From Pseudanabaena sp. FACHB-1998 (GTDB lineage: Bacteria; Cyanobacteriota; Cyanobacteriia; Pseudanabaenales; Pseudanabaenaceae), in assembly GCF_014696355.1 (NCBI RefSeq), contig NZ_JACJQA010000026.1, positions 104,852-168,851 on the forward strand: a stretch of DNA of 64,000 nucleotides, given 5' to 3'. A model generated the notes under the pieces. The model was not told where the DNA came from. It saw only the letters and a program-made list of their open reading frames with translations, and made no database searches. Made by a program: the position numbers and the translations under genes. Positions 47,537 to 55,134 of this stretch are shown here, piece by piece (position 1 is the stretch's first letter; each line of letters begins with the position of its first letter).

Positions 47537-48064
47537 ATGATGTCCACACAAAATTCTAAAACTCACTCACACTCCACCAAAGCCCTCGCAATGGGAATGG
47601 CGTTAAAAAAGTTGTATGAGACGGGGCGTAAAGATTTTGGGAGTGAAAATTTTTCGGGGCTGAAATTATCCTGCTGCAAGCTTCCTCATATTAACCTGAC
47701 GAGCGCTGATCTGCGCGATGCTGACCTTGACCTGACCGACCTGAGCGGAGCCGATTTAAGGGGAACAAACTTAGAGCGATCGACCCTAAGTTTTACAAAT
47801 CTCAGGAACGCTAATCTAAGTAACGCTAATTTAGGGGGAGCAAATCTAGGGGGAGCAGATTTAAGTGGGGCGATTTTACGGGGGGCAATTTTAAAAAATG
47901 CCAATTTACGGGGGGCTAACCTGAGCAATGCTCATTTGGAATTTGCCGATTTACAAAACGCAGACTTAACGGGGGCAAACTGCTTTTCTTGCAATTTTAG
48001 TTACGCCAATATTCAAAACGTGGATTTCACCGACGCAAATCTAGAGAATGCCATTCTTTTGTAA
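47537..48064 (+). CDS. pentapeptide repeat protein
   Basis: 175 aa. After about 50 N-terminal residues it consists of some 22 A(D/N)LxN/S pentapeptides (LRDADLDLTDLSGADLRGTN, LGGANLGGADLSGAILRGA), which fold as a square right-handed beta-helix. No signal peptide. The function of such proteins in cyanobacteria is mostly unknown. ATG at 47537; the next codon is also ATG. Confidence 0.9.
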   Translation: MMSTQNSKTHSHSTKALAMGMALKKLYETGRKDFGSENFSGLKLSCCKLPHINLTSADLRDADLDLTDLSGADLRGTNLERSTLSFTNLRNANLSNANLGGANLGGADLSGAILRGAILKNANLRGANLSNAHLEFADLQNADLTGANCFSCNFSYANIQNVDFTDANLENAILL

Positions 48065-48095
48065 AGTAAAAAAACTTTACTTTGCCTACGGCAAA
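48061..48095. repeat. paired small hairpins after the pentapeptide gene
   Basis: GTAAAGT/ACTTTAC followed by TTTGCC-TAC-GGCAAA. They lie between converging genes and probably end transcription. Confidence 0.65.
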
Positions 48096-48101
48096 ATTTT
48101 C

Positions 48102-49442
48102 TCACTCTATACCGATCGCTAGTCTGGTATAGACCGTAGCTAAAGCATTCGCATCACCGACATTTCCGGGGAATAATACTACAGGTAAATCGGGAAAGCG
48201 CGGATGATCTTCAGGGGTTTTAACCACTGAGCAGCCAGCTAAAATTTGACCTAACAGCCTCGCTGTGGGTAAGTTTAAGCCTGTGCTTAAGACATCATTT
48301 GAAGTGATGCCGCCTTTACTAATCAAAAAGCCAATATCAGATGGTAATCCCTGCACGATCGCCATTAATAGAGACGATACCGATTGCCCAAAGGCAAGGC
48401 GAGTCTGAATATTGTCAAACTCTAATTCTTTACGACTGGTAAATACGACAGCAGTTTTTCCTGCGGCATGGGCTTGTTCGACCTGAGCGACGGCTTCTTG
48501 CTGGAGGATTGGCGATTGTGTTTCCACATCATTCAGTAGGCGTGAGACATCAATCTCTACAGGGACAGTATTCGGAGCCTTAAGTAAATTTTCAAGTTGT
48601 TCTGTAGTTTTCTTAACGTGAGAACCCACGATCGCCACCCCTGCCTTGTGCGATCGCATATATTTCGACATTTCCTCCGCAGCAATGGGTTGAGGCGGCA
48701 ACTTCGCTAGAGCCGTCAGGAGACTTGCCGCACTACGGAATAAAAAGCGCTTACCCGTCGCCGCGATCGCCAAAACATCAGAGGCAAATTGATTTAGATC
48801 CGCTTGATTTTCCGCATCCACCACACCGCATTGGTTGTCATGCATCTTCGCCAAGCGCAGACGGCAGCCCGAACGAATGTCCCCTAACAAAAATCTTTCC
48901 ACCTTTGCCGCAGGAATCCGCCCCTTAGTCTTCTCCTCAACATAATCAGGCAAGTAGCTATGCTGGTATCCAAACACGGAGTCTTTAGCAAATTCTGTCT
49001 CATGGACTGGCGTTGGCACACCATTGACCACTAAGTAATGAATGCTGGACTTAGTAAAGCGCCCCCCTTCAAAAAATGCAGGCACAAGGAAATGAGCATC
49101 AAAATTACCTAGCTCCTCCGCGATCGCATCCGTCTCAATCGGATAATGCCCGCGCAAAGTCGAATCTGAACGACTAACGATCATAAACTCATGAATACCC
49201 TCAGCTTCTAAGGCAGGTTTGAGATTACGACAAACCTCACGGGTAACTTGGGTAGCATCTTCGGGCGTAAGCGATCGCGTATTTGTCAACACAAACATAA
49301 TCGGCGAAACATCCGCTAGCCCAGCCCTTAAAGTATCTACATCCCACTTAGTTAGCAATAGGCAGCTATGCACAGTTTGCGAACCTGTCGGATCGTCATC
49401 AAGAACAATGATTTTGGGTTGTCGGGAAAAAGTAGCTGCCAT
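48102..49442 (-). CDS. four-carbon acid sugar kinase family protein (OtnK/DUF1537)
   Basis: 446 aa. The N-terminal IIVLDDDPTGSQTVHSC and VLTNTRSLTPEDA, then SRSDSTLRGHYPIETDAI are the DUF1537 substrate-domain motifs; the C-terminal LISKGGITSNDVLSTGLNL region binds nucleotide. Members phosphorylate four-carbon sugar acids such as erythronate. No catabolic neighbour is present, so the substrate here is unknown. Confidence 0.9.
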   Translation of the reverse strand: MAATFSRQPKIIVLDDDPTGSQTVHSCLLLTKWDVDTLRAGLADVSPIMFVLTNTRSLTPEDATQVTREVCRNLKPALEAEGIHEFMIVSRSDSTLRGHYPIETDAIAEELGNFDAHFLVPAFFEGGRFTKSSIHYLVVNGVPTPVHETEFAKDSVFGYQHSYLPDYVEEKTKGRIPAAKVERFLLGDIRSGCRLRLAKMHDNQCGVVDAENQADLNQFASDVLAIAATGKRFLFRSAASLLTALAKLPPQPIAAEEMSKYMRSHKAGVAIVGSHVKKTTEQLENLLKAPNTVPVEIDVSRLLNDVETQSPILQQEAVAQVEQAHAAGKTAVVFTSRKELEFDNIQTRLAFGQSVSSLLMAIVQGLPSDIGFLISKGGITSNDVLSTGLNLPTARLLGQILAGCSVVKTPEDHPRFPDLPVVLFPGNVGDANALATVYTRLAIGIE

Positions 49443-49560
49443 TAACGTACTTGTGGAGATGAGATTTTATATTAATACTTGTAGCAGCTTATCCTGAATT
49501 ATCGCGATCGTCACTTTAGTTATTGTTTGTCAGTTTTTGGCTTAAAAAACAAATTCATAA

Positions 49561-49607
49561 AAACAAATAAAAAAGGCGGCTTTTCGAGCCGCCTTTTTTA
49601 TTTGTTT
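49561..49607. terminator. terminator embedding the DMT-exporter stop codon
   Basis: 20-bp perfect arms AAACAAATAAAAAAGGCGGC, 7-nt loop. The exporter's TAA (49598-49600) lies inside one arm and its last codons are part of the stem. Confidence 0.9.
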
Positions 49608-50473
49608 CTCCTACCCAAAGCTACGCACATAACTACTCCGAGAGCAAAGCTAATAGTTCTCAAGGTAATTGCCTCTCCTACTAAAAATGCTGAAGCAATA
49701 ATCGTCAAAAATGGCTGAAGCAGTTGTAGTTGTCCTACTCGGGCAATCCCTCCCAAAAATAAGCCGCGATACCATGCAAAAAAGCCTAAAAACATACTGA
49801 AGCAGCTTATATACAAAAAACTGAGCCACACGTTACCTGAAATGGTGGCAAACGAAGATGGGGAATGCATTAAAACAATCGGTAATATGAATGGGAAAGA
49901 TAGTACTAGCGCCCAGCAAACCACCTGCCATGAGCCAAAGGTACGTGCCAAAATAGTGCCTTCCGCATAGCCAAAGCTTGCAGTTATAACTGCTCCTAAT
50001 AGAGCTAAATCCGCAAATTTGATAGTGCCAGTGCCAGAAGTGAGTGCAAAACTCACAACCAAGCCACTACCAGCGATCGCAAATATCCAAAAATTTGGAG
50101 AGGGTCTTTCCCCAGCCCGCCATACACCAAAAAAAGCAGTGGCTAAAGGCAATAACCCAATAATCACCGCTCCATAGGAAGCAGAGGTATCTCGCATGGC
50201 AAGAGTGGATAGCAATGGAAATCCCACAACTGCTCCACTAATCACGATCGCAAAGCTAGGCAAAAATCGCCAATGCGGAAAAGGCTGTCTAGTCGTCACT
50301 AATAAAATCAAGGACAACACCGAAGCAATGACTGCGCGACCTAGACCGACAAATATGGGGTCAAATTCCGTTAAAGCAATTCGAGTGGCAGGGAGAGTAA
50401 TGCTAAAAATAAGCACTCCAAGGAACCCATATACAAGTCCCATGGAATCTTTTTTAGCTTGTGGATTAGTCAT
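49598..50473 (-). CDS. EamA/DMT-family transporter
   Basis: 291 aa, ten predicted membrane helices in two EamA repeats (first GFLGVLIFSITLPATRIAL, second LALLGAVITASFGYAEGTIL). Such proteins export amino acids or other metabolites; the substrate is not evident. Ends in the basic GRRNK within the terminator stem. Upstream is a 328-nt gap filled with palindromes. Confidence 0.88.
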   Translation of the reverse strand: MTNPQAKKDSMGLVYGFLGVLIFSITLPATRIALTEFDPIFVGLGRAVIASVLSLILLVTTRQPFPHWRFLPSFAIVISGAVVGFPLLSTLAMRDTSASYGAVIIGLLPLATAFFGVWRAGERPSPNFWIFAIAGSGLVVSFALTSGTGTIKFADLALLGAVITASFGYAEGTILARTFGSWQVVCWALVLSFPFILPIVLMHSPSSFATISGNVWLSFLYISCFSMFLGFFAWYRGLFLGGIARVGQLQLLQPFLTIIASAFLVGEAITLRTISFALGVVMCVALGRRNK

Positions 50474-50550
50474 TTTTAACTTGATTAAAAATCAATAAAA
50501 ACATAAAAAGGTGTAGCTTTTTTGTGCTTTTACTGGCTTTTAAGCAAATT

Positions 50551-50603
50551 TTGGAAATAATTAGGCGTGCGTGGCAGAGCTTCGCACGCCTAATTATTTC
50601 CAA
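50551..50603. repeat. palindrome
   Basis: 21-bp perfect arms TTGGAAATAATTAGGCGTGCG, 11-nt loop. Confidence 0.88.
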
Positions 50604-50605
50604 TT

Positions 50606-50631
50606 TACGAAAGTGTGACCACACTTTTGTG
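50606..50631. repeat. palindrome, ACAAAAGTG type
   Basis: ACGAAAGTGTG pairs with CACACTTTTGT (one mismatch). Same class as 24554 and 26934. Confidence 0.8.
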
Positions 50632-50654
50632 AAAACGAATTCATTGGGTTTCTA

Positions 50655-50691
50655 GTAGATGTGGCGCGGGCGAAGCCCGTGCCACATCTAC
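50655..50691. repeat. palindrome
   Basis: 17-nt arms GTAGATGTGGCGCGGGC with one mismatch, centre GAA. Confidence 0.88.
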
Positions 50692-50718
50692 TCAATGCGT
50701 AAGCTCTAAAGGATTTTA

Positions 50719-50751
50719 AAAGCACTAAATGGCTTAGCCATTTAGTGCTTT
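50719..50751. repeat. palindrome
   Basis: 15-bp perfect arms AAAGCACTAAATGGC, centre TTA. Followed by TGGTATTAT, as after the palindrome at 24554. Confidence 0.88.
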
Positions 50752-50801
50752 GGTATTATTCACTTGGAAGAGAGAGCTACCTATATTCCAACCCCAAAAT
50801 A

Positions 50802-51539
50802 TTAATAAAATGGTCTTAGAGCTTGGATAATCACCGCAGCAGCTCGTTTAGAATCTTCAGGCTGATCTAGGGTCTGACTCACTTGCGTTAACTGCTTTTC
50901 TAACGCTTCAATAGTTTCATAGGTTTGAAACGTAAGTTGCATCAAATCATCAAGATCGTAAGTATAGAGTGCCGACCAGTCCCGCTCTTGGGGACTAAAT
51001 CGATAATTTAGGCTGGAAAATAATAAAATCTTGGCGTGCAGAGGACTTATATTTCGCGAAATATCTGTGCGTAGATCAAAGAGATTAGTTAAATATTTGA
51101 GATTGTGGCGATGCGGGATTGTGTCAGTGTCCTGACCATTTTTTTCTGAAGAGTTTTGTGGAGAATTGCTCCCATGGTTTTTAGCTAATTTAGAGGCAAA
51201 AACTTCAGGATTTAAAAAGCTTTCGGGGAGAGTGCCATCATCTCGTAAAGTATATAAAAAACCAATGCTATCGATAATACTATCGGCAGCAAGAAGGTAG
51301 TCTGACTGTTTGCTAAGTTGCTTAACATGACTACTTAGCTTTTGCTTGAGAGTATTGAGATCAGGAAACATGATCATCAATTCTCGGACAAGCTGACGCA
51401 CATGCAACGCTTTGACTTCGTTGACATCATTTGACCAAGTATCATGACAAGTAAAGAGGATAAGGCGTTTGATGCGAAGGACATTGCTGTCTTGCTCCAA
51501 GTTATCTATAACTTCCTCTAGAAGATTGAAATCTTCCAT
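50802..51539 (-). CDS. protein of unknown function
   Basis: 245 aa, soluble and mostly helical. An N-terminal helical part (LLEEVIDNLEQDSNVLRIKR, HDTWSNDVNEVKALHVRQLV) is joined by a Ser/Asn/Gly-rich linker (about 140-160) to a C-terminal helical part (LTFQTYETIEALEKQLTQVS). I recognise no domain. It is a single gene flanked by the palindrome block and a long gap. Confidence 0.6.
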   Translation of the reverse strand: MEDFNLLEEVIDNLEQDSNVLRIKRLILFTCHDTWSNDVNEVKALHVRQLVRELMIMFPDLNTLKQKLSSHVKQLSKQSDYLLAADSIIDSIGFLYTLRDDGTLPESFLNPEVFASKLAKNHGSNSPQNSSEKNGQDTDTIPHRHNLKYLTNLFDLRTDISRNISPLHAKILLFSSLNYRFSPQERDWSALYTYDLDDLMQLTFQTYETIEALEKQLTQVSQTLDQPEDSKRAAAVIIQALRPFY

Positions 51540-51892
51540 AGTCTTTTTTGTTACGCTATGCGATGCTCATATGACATCTTGGTTGATTAAGGCGGTTTGC
51601 GTCAAGGATTCATAGAATAATTTTTGAATGTTACCTTGAATTCATTAACTTGAACTGATTTTAATGCAGATCGCTACAATTTTGCTTTGGTTGTCTGCCT
51701 TTTGGCTCAAGGATAGATTTGGTTAATTATAATAAGCGTTGAAAAACGAAAATACTGCGACCAAGATCTTCGGCTTTTGCTGGGCGATCGCCGATAGCTT
51801 TCGCTAATCATCCAAAAAGTCGGGGATCTGAGCAGTTATCAGGTTGCTTTTGCTTAATCGGCGATCGCATTCATCCTAAATCTTTTAGCTAC
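51540..51892. other. 353-nt non-coding stretch
   Basis: No gene seen. Holds a single arm of the AAAAAGTCGGGGATCT element (51814-51829) and several HIP1 motifs; probably promoter region of the upstream minus-strand gene plus decayed DNA next to the toxin remnant. Confidence 0.5.
51814..51829. repeat. AAAAAGTCGGGGATCT dispersed element, single arm
   Basis: Differs by one base from the right arm of the inverted repeat at 41890-41955. Flanked here by HIP1 motifs. Confidence 0.7.
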
Positions 51893-52012
51893 TCAGAATG
51901 GGATAGACATTATTTGATTAATCCATTCTTCAGCAGTAGAGGCTTCCCAAATGAGAATAAGTGCATCAATTGCGTCACTAACTGGCAATTTCTGAGAAAG
52001 AATTAAAACCCC
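51893..52012 (-). pseudogene. 3' remnant of a DUF5615/PIN-like toxin gene
   Basis: In a frame shifted from the DUF433 gene, the minus strand encodes GVLILSQKLPVSDAIDALIL followed by IWEASTAEEWINQIMSIPF and a TGA at 51893. This looks like the last ~40 residues of the PIN-like (DUF5615) partners that usually follow DUF433 genes. The front of the toxin, with its catalytic acids, is absent, and the remnant begins inside the DUF433 stop region, as if a deletion joined the two genes. Confidence 0.6.
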
Positions 52013-52332
52013 TGAACTGTTTTTTGAGCAGTTTTTAACTTCTGATATAGAAGCGGATTCTTTTGTCTATAGGACTTTTGCAATTTCTCAAATTCTTCTT
52101 CACCTTCTTTGAGATATGCGTCAACTAACTCGCGGCTGCCAAGATAAAAGGCGATTGCTCCATAAACCTGTTCTAGTGAGAGTAATGGAAAGTCTTGGGC
52201 AATGCTTTCAGGTGACTTACCATTCAAAAAGGCATAAACAACTGAATCCAGAGAAATACGGGTTCCTTCGACCCAGTATCCTCGATCGCGTTGCTCGATA
52301 TATCGTTTTGCTAAGGTTGGTGCTGCGGTCAT
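52003..52332 (-). CDS. DUF433 family protein (antitoxin-like)
   Basis: 109 aa. YIEQRDRGYWVEGTRISLDS, VVYAFLNGKSPESIAQDFPL and LSLEQVYGAIAFYL match DUF433, a helix-turn-helix antitoxin of PIN-like toxins. The last residues (QKTVQGF) run into the toxin remnant, so the C-terminus may be altered. Without a working toxin it is an orphan. Confidence 0.88.
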   Translation of the reverse strand: MTAAPTLAKRYIEQRDRGYWVEGTRISLDSVVYAFLNGKSPESIAQDFPLLSLEQVYGAIAFYLGSRELVDAYLKEGEEEFEKLQKSYRQKNPLLYQKLKTAQKTVQGF

Positions 52333-52607
52333 AAAGCTGCTGGCTATTCTTTATGTAACTATTTTAAGCGATCGCTTCGCCCTATCATCAACAAGGTAAT
52401 CACGATTTTTCTCCAAAACGTACTACACCATCCGCGATCGCACTCAAGAAATTTGAAACAAATAACCAACTTCGTAGTGCATAGACACAGCTAATTTGGA
52501 GTATTAGAAATTCTTTTAAAATAAGCTAAACACAGTTCTCAGGAATTCACTATTACATCAATCTAACTATGTCTTTCACTACAAGATCGGCAATCGCACT
52601 TTCAAGA

Positions 52608-53195
52608 TCAAAAACGAGGATTATAGTTTTCCCAATTACGATCAAATTCTTCTGATTTAATAAAATCTCGAACTCGTTTGAACTTTACCATTGGATTGTT
52701 AGGCATTAATTCAAGTATATTCATGAACCACCAGTTCACATCTCGGCTTTCTTTAGGCTTTGCTTCCTCCCACTTTTGCCATAGATCATCGTATTCTTTC
52801 TGAATTTCCAAGACTGTTTTTTTCTCTATCTCATCAATATTCACAACAAAAAAACTAGAAAATTTTCTACTCCAGTGTTCAAACATATTTTCCATTTCAC
52901 GATGATTACTAGCTCTTTTAAATGGATCAAGAGAAGCTAGAAGTGATGAAAGTATTGCAGCCACAACTGAAGAAGTCACAACAACAACTTTAAGCTCTGT
53001 GTAGGCGGCTAGAGCTGAAGCGCTAGCAATGACAGCTACAATACTGTTGAGCAGTATAAAAAATGTATGCAAGCCTTCCCAAACAGTAGCTGTTGTACGG
53101 TGTCCCCTAGACAAAGAGAGCAAATAAAGGTAGTCATACTTCACATTCTTCAGAATTTCTCGCTGTCTTGGAATTGCATTCATTGAGTTACTCAT
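52608..53195 (-). CDS. SLATT (DUF4231) domain membrane protein
   Basis: 195 aa. Two adjacent membrane helices (about 44-66, TFFILLNSIVAVIASASALA, and 69-88, VVVVTSSVVAAILSSLLA) follow LLSLSRGHRTTATVWEGL, and a long amphipathic C-terminal part follows (REMENMFEHWSRKFSSFF). This is the SLATT layout, two-helix effectors thought to form pores in nucleotide-triggered defence systems. No cyclase or SLOG partner is adjacent. Start ATG 53195; residues 5-6 offer another Met. Confidence 0.8.
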   Translation of the reverse strand: MSNSMNAIPRQREILKNVKYDYLYLLSLSRGHRTTATVWEGLHTFFILLNSIVAVIASASALAAYTELKVVVVTSSVVAAILSSLLASLDPFKRASNHREMENMFEHWSRKFSSFFVVNIDEIEKKTVLEIQKEYDDLWQKWEEAKPKESRDVNWWFMNILELMPNNPMVKFKRVRDFIKSEEFDRNWENYNPRF

Positions 53196-53643
53196 CTAAA
53201 TCTAATTTTTACTCATAATTATCTAGGAAAACCTGACAAATATGTATTTAGATATGCATACTGAACCACTTCAGAAAACTGTCAACTTTCATGTTTGAGT
53301 CAAAAACGATGGCTGACCATATCTGTGATGTAATAAAGAAATATATGTGAAGTGGATTTGGAGATTTGTCTAACATACATGACAGTCGACATCTAGCAGA
53401 ATGATCGGTGATTAAGTTAATGCGTGTTTGGCCGATCTGACATGAACTTTGAGAATTGCCGATATCGCCTCACCATTGCGGGCATTCCTCGCCGAAAACA
53501 AAAAACACCAGTGTGGTTGATGACAGAATATTAGATTTCCTCATGATTGATGCCAAGCGATCGCGGATATGCTGCAAGTTTTTCTTTTTCCTAACGCTCC
53601 TGATGCGAAACTAACTTTGCTTGTTTAGCGATCGCCTTTTTGA
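53196..53643. other. 448-nt non-coding stretch with a gene fragment
   Basis: Contains the 63-nt NDH-2 fragment at 53456-53518; the rest shows no frame, no tRNA and no strong hairpin. Confidence 0.5.
53456..53518 (+). pseudogene. short fragment of the type II NADH dehydrogenase gene
   Basis: GCCGATATCGCCTCACCATT and the following GCGGGCATTCCTCGCCGAAA match the intact gene at about 55327-55389 with only a handful of substitutions and one small insertion. It encodes ADIASPLRA-like residues but has no start or neighbouring frame. It lies 1.9 kb before the intact gene, same strand. Confidence 0.78.
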
Positions 53644-54405
53644 TTATTCAGAGATATCACCGAAGCGATCGCGATACTTTTGTAATAACGCCTCAGCCTC
53701 AAGTCTAGCCTGACGCTCTAGGTTCGCACGTTCTTGAGTAGTGAGATATCTCTTACCATCGCGATCGTACCAATAGACCCATTCGCGTTGCCAACCATCA
53801 TAAATACCCTGCTCACAACCAATTCCTAAACCAATCTCAGGAATCCATACCATTCTTCCTCCCTCTGGCAAAAGCACCACCGCAGGCAAAAGTTGATATT
53901 TTCCATCAACTAACTTGTACACCTCTAAAGATTGATGATCCTGATACAGTCGGCGACCAGTTGTGGAATTGTAAACCACATAATAGAGAATTCCCACCTC
54001 TGCATACTTGGCTAACTTTGTGTCGTATTCACCATTATATTTTTTAGAAACAACTTCTAACGCAAGCAATGGCATTACTTTTTCCTGCCAAACCACATAG
54101 CTCAAGCGTCCACCTTCACCAGTTTGCTTCGGTACACCCACAGCGAGAAACCCGTCGGGAACGATTGCCTTAGACTTGGTTGGCTCCTCAATGTTTGGCT
54201 CGTAATACACTCCCATATCCACACCCCAAAACCAATCAGAGCGACCGCTCCAAATCTCTCGCAATAGATTCAATAGAAGATTGGGAATGTCATTTTGGAG
54301 TTCATTATCCACAGGCGTTTCATCGGAATCGGGTAGGTCTTCCGCAGTTGGCAAACGATAAGGAGAAGGTACAGTAACCATAGTTTTTTGTACTTTACGT
54401 TGCAA
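53644..54405 (-). CDS. Uma2-family endonuclease-like protein (DUF820)
   Basis: 253 aa PD-(D/E)XK-fold protein of a family greatly expanded in cyanobacteria. IVPDGFLAVGVP and LLALEVVSKKYNGEYDTKLA hold the catalytic D and ExxS/K; LYYVVYNSTTGRR and WQREWVYWYDRDGKRYLT follow. The C-terminal QARLEAEALLQKYRDRFGD is the usual helical tail. Biological role unknown; probably chromosomal nuclease or transposon-related. Confidence 0.85.
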   Translation of the reverse strand: MQRKVQKTMVTVPSPYRLPTAEDLPDSDETPVDNELQNDIPNLLLNLLREIWSGRSDWFWGVDMGVYYEPNIEEPTKSKAIVPDGFLAVGVPKQTGEGGRLSYVVWQEKVMPLLALEVVSKKYNGEYDTKLAKYAEVGILYYVVYNSTTGRRLYQDHQSLEVYKLVDGKYQLLPAVVLLPEGGRMVWIPEIGLGIGCEQGIYDGWQREWVYWYDRDGKRYLTTQERANLERQARLEAEALLQKYRDRFGDISE

Positions 54406-54408
54406 ATC

Positions 54409-54654
54409 TCAGTCTAACTGATAAGCCGTAACGATTCTATCATTCACGGGATTATAGACAGCCATCACACTATTATGCTTTTTATGAGAAAAAAGATACT
54501 TCAAACAATTATGTTTACCTGAAGGCATAGTTGCACTCATACTGTAGCCAGCACTCTCAAGAAGAGCAAAAAATTCTTGTTTAGGTAAAGACTTAACCGT
54601 AAAAGGAGGTAAGCCAATAATCGCAGGATGTTCATTTAACGGCACGAGTCTCAA
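54409..54654 (-). CDS. small protein of unknown function
   Basis: 81 aa. PPFTVKSLPKQEFFALLESA, MPSGKHNCLKYLFSHKKHN and SVMAVYNPVNDRIVTAYQLD suggest an alpha-beta fold somewhat like HicA-type dsRNA-binding toxins (K...H..KY), but the match is weak. Overlaps the preceding gene by 23 nt and ends 3 nt before the Uma2 gene start, so the three may form one transcript. Confidence 0.6.
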   Translation of the reverse strand: MRLVPLNEHPAIIGLPPFTVKSLPKQEFFALLESAGYSMSATMPSGKHNCLKYLFSHKKHNSVMAVYNPVNDRIVTAYQLD

Positions 54655-54907
54655 AACCTTCCGCTACATTATTCACATTCTGTTTGATGCGCTTAAACTT
54701 ATCAAACGGAGTATGCCACGAAAAATAATTGGGAAGCACAAACCCAAACCCAATAAACGTAGGAACCACAAAAGGATAGTAAAAAGGCTCATCATCCACC
54801 TCAGTACCACCGAACTGAATCACAAAATTTCCGCACCAAAAATATACCCCAACTATTTGGATATCCAAGCTATAAGTTAGCGATCGCAGTTTATCCGACA
54901 CATTCAT
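54632..54907 (-). CDS. small protein of unknown function
   Basis: 91 aa. Aromatic-rich (VGVYFWCGNFVIQFGGTE, FYYPFVVPTFIGFGFVLPNY), no signal peptide, possibly membrane-associated. It overlaps the 81-aa gene by 23 nt, which argues that both are real and co-translated. No family recognised. Confidence 0.55.
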   Translation of the reverse strand: MNVSDKLRSLTYSLDIQIVGVYFWCGNFVIQFGGTEVDDEPFYYPFVVPTFIGFGFVLPNYFSWHTPFDKFKRIKQNVNNVAEGFETRAVK

Positions 54908-55134
54908 AACAAGTATTTTGGATTACTAATCTAAACATTAGCATTTTGGATCTCGCAGCGATCTCATATAGCAACAAATTGGTTTGATGGAATATCCGTC
55001 TTGCTGCTTACGCTTGCAACATATGCCAAATGTTCCAGAACAAAAAGATACAAAAAGATATTTTTATTTACATATATAATAACTTTTAAAAGATGCCACC
55101 TGCAAAAACATCACACCCAACTTAAAAACTTGCC

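Larger units (their letters stand above)
50474..50801. other. 328-nt gap with four stacked palindromes
   Basis: No coding frame. Palindromes at 50551, 50606, 50655 and 50719 follow one another with 4-28 nt between; the GGGTTT motif separates the second and third. Promoter for the DMT exporter is at the left end. Confidence 0.6.
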
